From NCBI GenBank assembly GCA_009926065.1, contig RFPP01000008.1, positions 1 to 64,000 on the forward strand: DNA of 64,000 nucleotides. The letters run 5' to 3'. The DNA comes from Flavobacteriaceae bacterium. Lineage in GTDB: Bacteria > Bacteroidota > Bacteroidia > Flavobacteriales > Flavobacteriaceae. How positions within the stretch are numbered: position 1 is the stretch's first letter; every line of letters starts with the position of its first letter. The notes beneath the pieces were generated by a model that was given only the letters and a program-made list of their open reading frames with translations, made no database searches and was not told the origin of the DNA. Shown here piece by piece: positions 48,659 to 57,024 of this stretch. Made by a program: the position numbers and the translations under genes.

Positions 48659-50221
48659 ATGTCTCAAGAACTTCTGCTTCAAGTAGCCCCAGAAATTGCA
48701 GTTAATGATCAGCTTTTAAAAGATCAAGTAGCGAAATTAATTCGTGTTTCTAAAGCAGATATTAAACACATCTCTATTTTGAAGCGTTCTATTGACGCAC
48801 GTCAAAAGGCAATAAAAATTAATCTAAAAGTTGCAATCTATTTTTTAGAAGACGAATTTATTAAAGAAACAATTCAATTACCAGAATATAAAAATGTTTC
48901 TAATTCTCCCGAAGTTCTAGTTGTTGGAGCAGGTCCAGCGGGACTTTTTGCTGCATTGCAATTAATAGAATTGGGCTTAAAGCCAATAGTTATAGAACGC
49001 GGTAAAGATGTTCGTGGTCGTCGTCGTGATTTAAAAGCAATTAATTTAGAACATATTGTAAATGAAGATAGCAATTACTGTTTTGGTGAAGGAGGAGCAG
49101 GAACCTATTCTGACGGAAAATTATATACACGCTCCAAAAAAAGGGGAGATGTCACTCGAATATTAGAAATATTAGTTGGTTTTGGAGCTTCAGAAGATAT
49201 ATTAATTGAAGCTCATCCACATATTGGTACTAATAAATTACCCAAAATCATACAAGATATTCGAGAAAAAATAATTGAAATGGGAGGAAAAGTGCTTTTT
49301 GAAACGCGTCTCACCGATATTATCATAAAAAACAATGAAGTTCAAGGAATTGTAACTCAATCTGGAGATACCATACTTTCCAACAAGATCATTTTGGCAA
49401 CGGGACATTCCGCAAGAGATATATTTGAACTATTAAACCAAAAAAAGATATACATAGAGGCAAAACCATTTGCCTTGGGTGTAAGAGCTGAACATCCTCA
49501 AAGTTTAATTGATAGTATTCAATACAGTTGCGATTATCGTGGAGAATATTTACCACCGGCACCGTATTCTATTGTAAAACAAGTAGGAGGAAGGGGAATA
49601 TACTCTTTTTGTATGTGCCCTGGCGGGGTTATTGCTCCTTGTGCCACTAGTCCTGGGGAAGTGGTAACAAATGGTTGGTCGCCATCAAAAAGAGATCAAC
49701 CTACAGCAAATTCAGGTATTGTTGTCGAATTAAAAATAGAAGATTTCGCACCATATTCTAAGTTTGGAGCATTAGCTGGTTTAGAATTTCAAAAAAATAT
49801 TGAGAAAAAAGCATGGCATTTAGCTGGAGAAACTCAAAAAGTACCCGCCCAAAGATTGATTGATTTTACTAAAAGTACTATTTCTTCAGACATTCCAAAA
49901 ACATCCTACGTTCCCGGCACAACTTCTGTCGAATTGGGTTCTGTTTTTCCTGAATTTTTAACTCAAACATTGAGAGAGGGATTTTTAGAATTTGGAAAAT
50001 CGATGAAAGGTTATCTATCCAATGAAGCTATTATACATGCACCCGAATCAAGAACATCATCACCGGTCAGAATCCCAAGAGATGCTATCACACTTGAACA
50101 TTTACAAATAAAAGGATTGTATCCATGTGGTGAAGGAGCAGGCTTTGCTGGCGGTATAATTTCAGCTGCAATTGATGGTGAAAAATGTGCAATGAAAGTT
50201 TTTGAAGCTCTAAAATCATAA
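48659..50221 (+). CDS. NAD(P)/FAD-dependent oxidoreductase (COG2509-type dehydrogenase)
   Basis: 520 residues. The FAD-binding motif VVGAGPAGLFAALQLIELGL is preceded by an N-terminal domain of about 85 residues (KADIKHISILKRSIDARQKA). Further FAD and substrate segments are GEGGAGTYSDGKLYTRSKK, ALGVRAEHPQSLID and the C-terminal CGEGAGFAGGIISAAIDG. This family is widespread; its substrate is not known. It stands alone with its own promoter. Confidence 0.85.
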   Translation: MSQELLLQVAPEIAVNDQLLKDQVAKLIRVSKADIKHISILKRSIDARQKAIKINLKVAIYFLEDEFIKETIQLPEYKNVSNSPEVLVVGAGPAGLFAALQLIELGLKPIVIERGKDVRGRRRDLKAINLEHIVNEDSNYCFGEGGAGTYSDGKLYTRSKKRGDVTRILEILVGFGASEDILIEAHPHIGTNKLPKIIQDIREKIIEMGGKVLFETRLTDIIIKNNEVQGIVTQSGDTILSNKIILATGHSARDIFELLNQKKIYIEAKPFALGVRAEHPQSLIDSIQYSCDYRGEYLPPAPYSIVKQVGGRGIYSFCMCPGGVIAPCATSPGEVVTNGWSPSKRDQPTANSGIVVELKIEDFAPYSKFGALAGLEFQKNIEKKAWHLAGETQKVPAQRLIDFTKSTISSDIPKTSYVPGTTSVELGSVFPEFLTQTLREGFLEFGKSMKGYLSNEAIIHAPESRTSSPVRIPRDAITLEHLQIKGLYPCGEGAGFAGGIISAAIDGEKCAMKVFEALKS

Positions 50222-50280
50222 ATATTTCTAATTGCAAATCGAAATCGATATATTTCAATTTATTTTCTATCAAAACTACA

Positions 50281-50320
50281 TTTTACTTTCAATAATTTAT
50301 TTTTACTTTCAATAATTTAA
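50281..50320. repeat. Two tandem copies of a 20-bp unit upstream of gapN
   Basis: TTTTACTTTCAATAATTTA followed by T then again by A gives two 20-base copies at 50281-50300 and 50301-50320 with 19 of 20 bases identical. It lies about 80 bases before the gapN -7 element and could be an operator or simple slippage. Confidence 0.8.
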
Positions 50321-50400
50321 TTATTATTATGATAATGATAATTCTAAAAAAATATGACTTAATTTATTTATAATAAATAATTTACAACAAGTATTATTCT

Positions 50401-50408
50401 TAAATTTG
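50401..50408 (+). promoter_or_regulatory. Probable gapN promoter (-7 element)
   Basis: TAAATTTG at 50401-50408 matches TAnnTTTG, 13 bases before the ATG at 50422, so the leader would be very short. Confidence 0.5.
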
Positions 50409-50421
50409 AAAAAAAAATAGT

Positions 50422-52002
50422 ATGAGTTTTATACCTGAAGAATTTAAGATTACTAAACCATTGTTACAAAATAATTATTTAGTAAATGGAGAATTAAAAG
50501 AATGGAAGGGAGCAACAACAGATGTATATTCTACGATTTCCTCTACAATTGAATACCAACCTACTTTTTTAGGAACCATACCCTCAATGGGAAGTAATGA
50601 AGCACAAGAAGTAGTTGATGCAGCGGTTAATGCCTTTGATAATGGACAAGGAAATTGGCCAACAATGAAAGTGGCGGATCGAATAAAATGTATGGAAAAT
50701 TTTGTTCAACAAATGAAATTAGCCAGAAATGAAGTGGTAAAATATTTGATGTGGGAAATAGGAAAATCGCTACCAGATTCTGAAAAAGAATTTGATAGAA
50801 CCGTAGAATATATTGTTGATACGATTGAAGATTATAAAAAATTAGATAGAAATTGTGCTCGTTTTTCAAAAAATCAAGGTATAAATGCAATGGTTCGTCG
50901 TGGACCTCTTGGAGTAGTTTTGTGTTTGGGCCCATATAATTATCCATTAAATGAAACTTTCACTTTGCTTATTCCTGCTATAATTATGGGAAATACAGTG
51001 ATTTTTAAACCTGCAAAGTTAGGAGTATTGTTAATTTCTCCACTATTAGATGCTTTCAGAAGTAGCTTTCCAAAAGGTGTAATAAATATTGTTTATGGTC
51101 GCGGACGAGAAGTAGCCTCCCCAATAATGAAATCGGGGAAAATATCCATCTTGGCTTTAATTGGAAACAGTAAATCAGCAATTGCTCTGCAAGATCATCA
51201 TCCTAATAAAAATAGATTAAGATTAATTCTAGGACTTGAAGCAAAAAACCCAGCCATAGTATTGGGTGATGCCGATTTAGATCTAGCCATTCAAGAATGT
51301 GTAATTGGAAGTCTATCTTTCAATGGGCAACGTTGTACAGCTTTGAAAATAATTTATGTACATGAATCGATAGTTAGCGAGTTTAATCGAAGATTTGCTG
51401 AAAAAGTAGATGCTCTAAATTATGGAAATCCATGGGATAAGTCTGTTTTTTTAACTCCTTTGCCAGAAAAAGAGAAACCCTCCTACATAAAAGAACTAAT
51501 TGATGACGCAACAAGCAAAGGCGCTAAAGTTATCAATTCAAAAGGAGGACAACTTTTAGATAATTTTATTTTTCCTGCAATTTTATACCCTATAAACAAG
51601 CAAATGAGAGTATATCATGAAGAACAATTTGGACCAGTGGTTCCTATAATTACCTTTAAAGATATTGAAGAGCCGCTGAAAGATATGGCTGAATCCAATT
51701 ATGGACAGCAAGTTAGTTTATTTGGAAAGGACATTAAAACCATTGCTCCACTAATAGACACTTTAGTAAATTTGGTAACTAGAGTGAATTTAAATAGTTC
51801 TTGTCAACGTGGCCCTGATGTTTATCCGTTTACAGGAAGGAAAGATTCTGCAGTGGGAACGCTTAGTATTCATGATGCGCTCCGTTCATTTTCAATACGA
51901 ACATTTGTAGCATCCAAAGACAATGAATATAACAATGAAATTTTACAACAATTATTGAATAGTAAAGAATCTAATTTCATCAATACAGATTATATTTTAT
52001 AG
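50422..52002 (+). CDS. gapN: NADP-dependent (non-phosphorylating) glyceraldehyde-3-phosphate dehydrogenase
   Basis: 526-residue aldehyde dehydrogenase. The catalytic cysteine is Cys305 in [11 protein letters not shown] and the general base is Glu273 in [17 protein letters not shown](P)-binding segments include [20 protein letters not shown] and [18 protein letters not shown]. In this family GapN oxidises glyceraldehyde-3-phosphate to 3-phosphoglycerate making NADPH; assignment to GapN rather than another ALDH is by overall resemblance and the Arg/Thr environment RCTALK. Length is slightly above the usual 475-500. Confidence 0.82.
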   Translation: MSFIPEEFKITKPLLQNNYLVNGELKEWKGATTDVYSTISSTIEYQPTFLGTIPSMGSNEAQEVVDAAVNAFDNGQGNWPTMKVADRIKCMENFVQQMKLARNEVVKYLMWEIGKSLPDSEKEFDRTVEYIVDTIEDYKKLDRNCARFSKNQGINAMVRRGPLGVVLCLGPYNYPLNETFTLLIPAIIMGNTVIFKPAKLGVLLISPLLDAFRSSFPKGVINIVYGRGREVASPIMKSGKISILALIGNSKSAIALQDHHPNKNRLRLILGLEAKNPAIVLGDADLDLAIQECVIGSLSFNGQRCTALKIIYVHESIVSEFNRRFAEKVDALNYGNPWDKSVFLTPLPEKEKPSYIKELIDDATSKGAKVINSKGGQLLDNFIFPAILYPINKQMRVYHEEQFGPVVPIITFKDIEEPLKDMAESNYGQQVSLFGKDIKTIAPLIDTLVNLVTRVNLNSSCQRGPDVYPFTGRKDSAVGTLSIHDALRSFSIRTFVASKDNEYNNEILQQLLNSKESNFINTDYIL

Positions 52003-52028
52003 ACATTATCCATTAAATATATTATAAT

Positions 52029-52066
52029 ACTGCAAATTAGTTTTAATATTATTTTGCAGTTTTTTA
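52029..52066 (+). terminator. Terminator after gapN
   Basis: ACTGCAAA at 52029-52036 pairs with TTTGCAGT at 52053-52060, followed by a T run to 52066. Confidence 0.85.
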
Positions 52067-52103
52067 TATAATAAACATAAAAAAGTACTCATAAAACTAA
52101 TCC

Positions 52104-52150
52104 TAATTTTGCAAATCAAGTGAATTACCACTTCTTTTTTTGTATTTTTG
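52104..52150 (+). promoter_or_regulatory. Probable idi promoter region, two -7 elements
   Basis: TAATTTTG at 52104-52111 and TATTTTTG at 52143-52150 both match TAnnTTTG, 57 and 18 bases before the idi ATG. No clear -33 for either, so which one acts cannot be decided. Confidence 0.4.
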
Positions 52151-52168
52151 ACTAACAATAATCTATCT

Positions 52169-52696
52169 ATGTTGGAAGAAAAAGTAATATTGGTTAATGA
52201 ATTGGACGAACCAATTGGAACAATGGGAAAAATGGAAGCTCATGAAAAAGCAGTTTTACATCGTGCCTTTTCTGTTTTTATTTTAAATAATAATAATGAA
52301 ATTATGCTTCAACAAAGAGCTCACCATAAATATCATTCTCCTTTATTATGGACTAATACTTGCTGTAGTCACCAACGAGTTGGTGAATCTAACATCGAAG
52401 CTGGAATTCGAAGGTTAAGAGAAGAAATGGGCTTCGAAGCAAATTTGAAAGAATTGTTTCATTTTATTTACAAAGCCCCATTTGATAATGGTTTAACAGA
52501 ACATGAATTAGATCATGTGATGATAGGATATTTTGATAATGAACCCAAAATAAATACCGAGGAAGTAGAAAGCTGGAAGTGGATGAAAATTGAAGATATT
52601 AGGAATGATATGATTATTAATCCAGACATTTATACCATTTGGTTCAAAATAATATTCGATGAATTTTACCATTACATTGAAGATCATAAATTATAA
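52169..52696 (+). CDS. idi: Isopentenyl-diphosphate delta-isomerase, type I
   Basis: 175 residues from the ATG at 52169; a TTG start at 52148 sits inside a promoter element. It is a Nudix-fold enzyme with active-site segment LWTNTCCSHQRVGESN and the Nudix-like RRLREEMGFEA. It interconverts IPP and DMAPP for isoprenoid synthesis. It precedes the PTPS homologue by 9 bases. Confidence 0.95.
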   Translation: MLEEKVILVNELDEPIGTMGKMEAHEKAVLHRAFSVFILNNNNEIMLQQRAHHKYHSPLLWTNTCCSHQRVGESNIEAGIRRLREEMGFEANLKELFHFIYKAPFDNGLTEHELDHVMIGYFDNEPKINTEEVESWKWMKIEDIRNDMIINPDIYTIWFKIIFDEFYHYIEDHKL

Positions 52697-52705
52697 AGTA
52701 ACACG

Positions 52706-53116
52706 ATGAAAGTAACCATTAGTAGAAAAGCTCATTTTAATGCAGCCCACCGATTATATAGAAAAGATTGGACATTTGAAAAAAATGATTCCTTTTTTGG
52801 TAAATGCAACAACCCAAATTTTCATGGACACAATTACGAAATGATTGTTAGTGTTACAGGTCCAATTGATCCCGAAACAGGATATGTTATGGACGTAAAA
52901 ATTCTATCAGATTTAATTAAAGCAGAAGTTGAGGACAAATTTGATCACAAAAATTTGAATTTGGATGTTCCAGAATTTCAAGATTTAAATCCTACAGCTG
53001 AGAATATCGCAGTTGTGATTTGGAATAAACTTAGAAATAGAATTGACTCAAAATTCGATTTAGAAGTAGTATTATATGAAACACCTCGTAATTTTGTAAC
53101 CTATAAAGGCGAATAA
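52706..53116 (+). CDS. 6-pyruvoyltetrahydropterin synthase / 6-carboxytetrahydropterin synthase family protein
   Basis: 136 residues. Zinc histidines are His15 (AAHRL), His40 and His42 (FHGHNY), and a catalytic-type Cys34 lies in FGKCNNPNFHGHNYEM. The CNNPNxHGHNY form resembles the eukaryotic PTPS signature rather than the QueD form. It may act in queuosine (QueD), pterin or folate synthesis; sequence alone does not decide. It overlaps the next gene by one base (TAATG). Confidence 0.88.
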   Translation: MKVTISRKAHFNAAHRLYRKDWTFEKNDSFFGKCNNPNFHGHNYEMIVSVTGPIDPETGYVMDVKILSDLIKAEVEDKFDHKNLNLDVPEFQDLNPTAENIAVVIWNKLRNRIDSKFDLEVVLYETPRNFVTYKGE

Positions 53117-53580
53117 TGACTTTAAAAATAGGTGATAAAGTACCGTCTTTTGTAGCAATAGATGCCAATGGAACTTCATTTGACAGCAATGATATTATTG
53201 GAAAAAAACCAGTTGTAATTTATTTTTATCCAAAAGATAATACGCCAGGTTGTACTTTGCAAGCCTGTGGATTTCGAGATTCCTATGAAGATTTTATCGA
53301 ATTAGGAGCCGAGGTTATTGGAATAAGTAGTGATACAGTAAGTTCTCACAAAAAATTTACCAATCAATACCAACTTCCATTTATTTTATTATCTGATTCT
53401 GATAAAAAAATTAGAAAACTATTTGGCGTTCCTCATAAATTATTCGGATTATTGCCAGGTAGAGTTACCTATATTATTAATAAAAAAGGAATAATCACCA
53501 TGATATTTGACAGTTTTATGGCGACAAAACACATCTCAATAGCCATAAAATCATTAAAAAATGAAAGCCATGAAATTTGA
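53116..53580 (+). CDS. bcp: Peroxiredoxin of the BCP/PrxQ type
   Basis: 154 residues. The peroxidatic Cys46 in DNTPGCTLQACGF and a resolving Cys51 five residues later are the PrxQ arrangement. It reduces hydroperoxides with thioredoxin. Translationally coupled with the gene before it, and its end overlaps the start of manA. Confidence 0.95.
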   Translation: MTLKIGDKVPSFVAIDANGTSFDSNDIIGKKPVVIYFYPKDNTPGCTLQACGFRDSYEDFIELGAEVIGISSDTVSSHKKFTNQYQLPFILLSDSDKKIRKLFGVPHKLFGLLPGRVTYIINKKGIITMIFDSFMATKHISIAIKSLKNESHEI

Positions 53581-54538
53581 TATTTATCCATTACAATTTG
53601 ATCCAATTCTAAAAGAAAGAATTTGGGGAGGTGAAAAATTAAAAACGGAATTAAATAAACCTATTACTTCAAATATTACAGGGGAAAGTTGGGAAATTTC
53701 AACAGTTGAAGGGGATGTGAGTGTTATTTCAAATGGAACTTTTAAAGGAATTTCTTTAAACGAATTAATTGATAATTTTCCAACTGAAGTTTTAGGAACA
53801 AAAGTTTTCAATCATTTTGGAAAACAATTTCCTTTATTATTTAAATATTTAGATGCTAAAACTGATTTATCAATTCAGGTTCATCCTAATGATGAATTGG
53901 CTGAAAAACGACATAATTCTTTTGGTAAAACCGAAATGTGGTATATCATGCAAGCCGATGAAGGTTCAAGAATTATAGTTGGCTTCAAAAATAATTCAAA
54001 CTCCAAGGAATATATTTCACATCTAGAAAATAACACTTTGATTGATATTCTAGATGAGGTTAAAGTTAAAACTGGGGATGTATTTTTTCTAGAAACAGGA
54101 ACAGTTCACGCTATTGGTGCTGGATTATTGGTTGCTGAAATCCAACAGACTTCAGATATTACTTATCGAATATATGATTTTGATCGTATAGATTCGGAAG
54201 GAAAAAAAAGAGAATTACATATCGATTTAGCTCTTGATGCAATTAATTATAATAAAGTAGAAACCAAAAAAAAATACAGAAATGAAGTAAATATTTCAAA
54301 TGAAATAGTATCATGTACCTATTTTACTACAAATTATTTGAATTTATCAGGTGATTTGAAGGTTTCAAAATCGGCAAGTTCATTCACTGTTTACATGTGT
54401 ACAGAGGGAAATTTTCAAATAGAATATCAACATTATATATTCCAATACTCAAAAGGGGATACCATTTTAATACCAGCTTCAATGACTGATTTTACATTAT
54501 CTGGAAATGCTATTGTTTTAGAAATTTATATTACATAG
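53570..54538 (+). CDS. manA: Mannose-6-phosphate isomerase, class I
   Basis: 322 residues from the ATG at 53570 (MKFDIYPLQFDPILKERIWG); an ATG at 53561 would add three residues. Both overlap the peroxiredoxin end. Zinc and active-site segments are LSIQVHPNDELAEKRH, FGKTEMWYIMQAD and GTVHAIGAGLLVAEIQQTSD. It provides mannose-6-phosphate, the entry to GDP-mannose and GDP-fucose used by gmd and fcl at 32921-35010, although it is distant from that locus. Confidence 0.93.
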   Translation: MKFDIYPLQFDPILKERIWGGEKLKTELNKPITSNITGESWEISTVEGDVSVISNGTFKGISLNELIDNFPTEVLGTKVFNHFGKQFPLLFKYLDAKTDLSIQVHPNDELAEKRHNSFGKTEMWYIMQADEGSRIIVGFKNNSNSKEYISHLENNTLIDILDEVKVKTGDVFFLETGTVHAIGAGLLVAEIQQTSDITYRIYDFDRIDSEGKKRELHIDLALDAINYNKVETKKKYRNEVNISNEIVSCTYFTTNYLNLSGDLKVSKSASSFTVYMCTEGNFQIEYQHYIFQYSKGDTILIPASMTDFTLSGNAIVLEIYIT

Positions 54539-54560
54539 CCATAAATACAAAGTTTATATG

Positions 54561-54568
54561 TACTTTTG
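54561..54568 (+). promoter_or_regulatory. Probable promoter of the 89-residue protein gene (-7 element)
   Basis: TACTTTTG at 54561-54568 matches TAnnTTTG and is 35 bases before the ATG at 54603. Confidence 0.5.
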
Positions 54569-54602
54569 CAGTCGAAAATCAAAATTAAATTAAATAAAAA
54601 AA

Positions 54603-54872
54603 ATGGCAAACGTTAGAAATTTAAAAAAAGACATCAACTACGTTTTAGGCGATATTATTGAAGCAGTTTACTTATTTGAAATTGCAACTACTGGTAAACC
54701 AACAGAAGAAACAAATGCAATAATTGATGAAGCAATTGTAAGTTTTGATACATTAATTGGAAAAGTTAATGCAAAAAACGTTGAAAACAAAAAATCACAT
54801 TTCAAACAAATTAATGTTGAATTAGAACAAGTTGCTAATCAATTGATTACTAAAATTAATGCTTTACAGTAA
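54603..54872 (+). CDS. Small conserved helical protein, function unknown
   Basis: 89 residues starting MANVRNLKKDINYVLGDIIE and ending QVANQLITKINALQ. Predicted all-helical, cytoplasmic, without cysteine. It resembles small flavobacterial proteins of unknown function found near tRNA genes. Own promoter; a tRNA-Thr gene follows 78 bases later with a separate promoter. Confidence 0.75.
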   Translation: MANVRNLKKDINYVLGDIIEAVYLFEIATTGKPTEETNAIIDEAIVSFDTLIGKVNAKNVENKKSHFKQINVELEQVANQLITKINALQ

Positions 54873-54904
54873 TTATTAGTTTTTTTAAAAGGTAAATTAT
54901 TTTT

Positions 54905-54935
54905 TTTGGAATTTAGATATTGAATTCTATATTTG
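54905..54935 (+). promoter_or_regulatory. Promoter of tRNA-Thr
   Basis: TTTG at 54905-54908, 19 bases, then TATATTTG at 54928-54935; the tRNA begins 15 bases later. A full Bacteroidota promoter. Confidence 0.8.
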
Positions 54936-54950
54936 CACACGAAAATAGTC

Positions 54951-55024
54951 GCCAGCGTAGCTCAGTTGGCTAGAGCAGCTGATTTGTAATCAGCAGGTCG
55001 TGGGTTCGAGTCCCTCCGCCGGCT
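54951..55024 (+). tRNA. tRNA-Thr (anticodon TGT)
   Basis: 74 bases fold as a cloverleaf: acceptor GCCAGCG/CGCCGGC, D-arm GCTC/GAGC, anticodon arm GCTGA-TTTGTAA-TCAGC and T-arm with TTCGAGT. Anticodon TGT reads ACA. Two positions do not pair: A4 with C69 in the acceptor and U50 with U64 in the T-stem. No CCA is encoded. Confidence 0.95.
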
Positions 55025-55031
55025 CTTTTTG

Positions 55032-55065
55032 AAAAAACCATTTTACGAAAGTAAAATGGTTTTTT
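55032..55065 (+). terminator. Terminator after tRNA-Thr
   Basis: AAAAACCATTTTAC and GTAAAATGGTTTTT with a GAAA loop form a perfect stem (55033-55046, 55051-55064). It also faces the converging M28 peptidase gene. Confidence 0.92.
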
Positions 55066-55096
55066 GTTTCTATTGAATAATTAAATGTCATGAAAT

Positions 55097-56101
55097 CTAA
55101 TTCCCAGGTTTATCAACCACCGGTCTATTATCTCTATTAGCTAATTCCCATGCTATTGCAAATGCCAATTGTGCTCTTTTTGCTAAGGCATCAAATTCTA
55201 TTTTATCAGCGGTGTCTGAGGGTTTATGGTAATCGGCATGAACGCCGTTAAATAAAAAAACAGATGGAATTCCTTTTTTTGCAAAATTGTAATGATCTGA
55301 ACGATAATAAAATCGGTTTGGATCATTTCTGTCATTAAATGTATAATCTAAATTAGTTTTTACATAATTTTTATTTGCTTCCTCACAAATGGTATATAAA
55401 TCAGACGATAAATAGTCAGATCCTATGATGTAAACATAGTCATTTGAATTTTTATGTAAATCATCACGACGTCCAATCATGTCAATGTTAATATCTGTTA
55501 TGGTGTTGGCAATAGGAAACAACGGATTTTCTGAGTAATATTTAGATCCTAAAAGTCCATGTTCTTCCCCTGTAACATGTAAAAAAAGTATAGAACGCTT
55601 TGGGCCATGTCCATTATCTTTAGCTTTTTGAAACGCCTTTGCAATTTCTAAAACGGCTACTGTTCCCGATCCATCATCATCGGCACCATGGTAAATTTCT
55701 CCATTTTCAACACCAATATGATCATAATGAGCTGAAATTACCAATACTTCATCAGGTTTTTCTGTACCTTTTATAAAAGCCCATATATTTTCTGAATCTG
55801 GTAATTTTCCATTTCTTCTAGAATTTAATGAAGCTGCAGGTATTCTTTGATAAAAATCAGAAGCTCCATCAGGGAATGAGATTCCGGCTTTAATATATTG
55901 TGAAATTAAATAGTCACCCGCTTTTTTTTGGCCTATTGTCCCTGTATTCCGACCTTCCATTTCATCAGATGAAATTACATAAAGATTTGTTTTTAAAGAT
56001 TCTTTGGAAATTAATTTGATATATTTTGTAGGTTGTACTTGAGCAAAACTTATTGTAGTAAAAATTGCCAATAATAATAATGATAGTCTAATATTTTTCA
56101 T
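55097..56101 (-). CDS. Secreted M28-family metallopeptidase
   Basis: 334 residues. Signal peptide MKNIRLSLLLLAIFTTISFAQ. Zinc ligands and catalytic residues of the M28 family are visible: SAHYDHIG (His125), GADDDGSG (Asp142), HVTGEEHGLLGS (Glu179, Glu180), INIDMIGR (Asp207) and YRSDHYNFAKKG (His270). It should be an exported aminopeptidase acting in the periplasm or at the cell surface. It converges with the tRNA-Thr gene. Confidence 0.93.
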   Translation of the reverse strand: MKNIRLSLLLLAIFTTISFAQVQPTKYIKLISKESLKTNLYVISSDEMEGRNTGTIGQKKAGDYLISQYIKAGISFPDGASDFYQRIPAASLNSRRNGKLPDSENIWAFIKGTEKPDEVLVISAHYDHIGVENGEIYHGADDDGSGTVAVLEIAKAFQKAKDNGHGPKRSILFLHVTGEEHGLLGSKYYSENPLFPIANTITDINIDMIGRRDDLHKNSNDYVYIIGSDYLSSDLYTICEEANKNYVKTNLDYTFNDRNDPNRFYYRSDHYNFAKKGIPSVFLFNGVHADYHKPSDTADKIEFDALAKRAQLAFAIAWELANRDNRPVVDKPGN

Positions 56102-56252
56102 AGGTTTACTTTTTACAAATATCTTAATTATTTTTTAATTCCCCGACTTTCTTATTGCAAAATGAAAATGACAAATTAATTCTATTTTGTTTAAATTTTA
56201 AAATAAAATTACTATTTTTACAATAAGATTAATATTATTAAAATTTATAAAA

Positions 56253-56426
56253 ATGAAAAAATTAATTGCAGTGTTAGCTTTGTCAATGCTTACGGCTACT
56301 GTGAGTATGAATGCTCAAGAGAAAAAACCAAAGGCGGCAGCTAAAAAAGAATGTGTAAAGGAGACAAAATCTTGTGATAAAGAAAAAAAATCAGGATGTT
56401 GTGCTAAAATGGCTGAAAAAAAATAA
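56253..56426 (+). CDS. Tiny Lys/Cys-rich secreted protein, function unknown
   Basis: 57 residues. A signal peptide (MKKLIAVLALSMLTATVSMNAQ, residues 1-22; cut before EKK) is followed by a mature part of 35 residues with about a third lysine and four cysteines (34, 41, 49, 50; motif SGCCAKM). No homologue is recognised. Supported by the signal sequence, the promoter-like TATTTTTA at 56213-56220 and the terminator directly after it. The cysteines could bind metal; this is speculation. Confidence 0.7.
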   Translation: MKKLIAVLALSMLTATVSMNAQEKKPKAAAKKECVKETKSCDKEKKSGCCAKMAEKK

Positions 56427-56446
56427 TTTAACTTTATTTTAATTTG

Positions 56447-56480
56447 AAAAAGCAATTGAGAAATCAAGTGCTTTTTTTTT
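56447..56480 (+). terminator. Terminator after the Cys-rich protein gene
   Basis: AAAAAGCA at 56447-56454 pairs with TGCTTTTT at 56469-56476, and an inner TTGA/TCAA adds stability around a GAAA loop. A long T run follows. Confidence 0.88.
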
Positions 56481-56610
56481 TATATTAAAAAAAGATTTTT
56501 TTAGATAGTTCTAACAATTTTAGTTTTTGTATATTGTTAGACTATAAACTATAGTTTTTTTATAGTTTCATTTGATAGCATAAAATAAATTTATTTAAAA
56601 AATAATATAA

Positions 56611-56973
56611 ATGATTGTTAAAAGCCAAGAAAAATTTATTCGAGATTATGTTGCCATTGCTTCTGTTAGTGAAATCTTTTTCATTAAAATGAATGATATT
56701 ATTTATTGTAAATCAGAGGGAAGATATACCAATTTTTATCTTCAAAATGGAAAAGTTTGTGTTTCAAGTAAAAATATTGGAGATTATGAAAATAGAGTTT
56801 TAGATAAGACTAGTTTTTTCAGAATTCATAATTCTTATATAATTAATATGCATTATTTAAAAAGAATTATTAAAACAGATGGAAATAGTTGTGAAATGAA
56901 TAACGGTGCTATTATTCCAATTTCTAAAAGAAAACTGGAAGCTTTTAACCGATTTATTAATTTAAAAGAATAG
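56611..56973 (+). CDS. Stand-alone LytTR-domain DNA-binding protein
   Basis: 120 residues. The LytTR domain fills most of it: EIFFIKMNDIIYCKSEGRYT, VSSKNIGDYENRVL, FFRIHNSYIINMHYLKRI and the C-terminal PISKRKLEAFNRFINLKE. LytTR proteins usually also carry a receiver domain; here there is none, so signal input is unknown. No sensor kinase is adjacent. The gene before it encodes the Cys-rich secreted protein. Confidence 0.88.
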   Translation: MIVKSQEKFIRDYVAIASVSEIFFIKMNDIIYCKSEGRYTNFYLQNGKVCVSSKNIGDYENRVLDKTSFFRIHNSYIINMHYLKRIIKTDGNSCEMNNGAIIPISKRKLEAFNRFINLKE

Positions 56974-56980
56974 TTAAAAT

Positions 56981-57010
56981 AACAAAGGCTATCATTTGAT
57001 AGCCATTGTT
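56981..57010. terminator. Bidirectional terminator between two converging genes
   Basis: GGCTATC at 56987-56993 pairs with GATAGCC at 56998-57004 around ATTT. The flanks AACAA and TTGTT extend the stem with one mismatch. It separates the LytTR gene from the FadL-like gene. Confidence 0.85.
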
Positions 57011-57024
57011 TGTATTATTGATAA

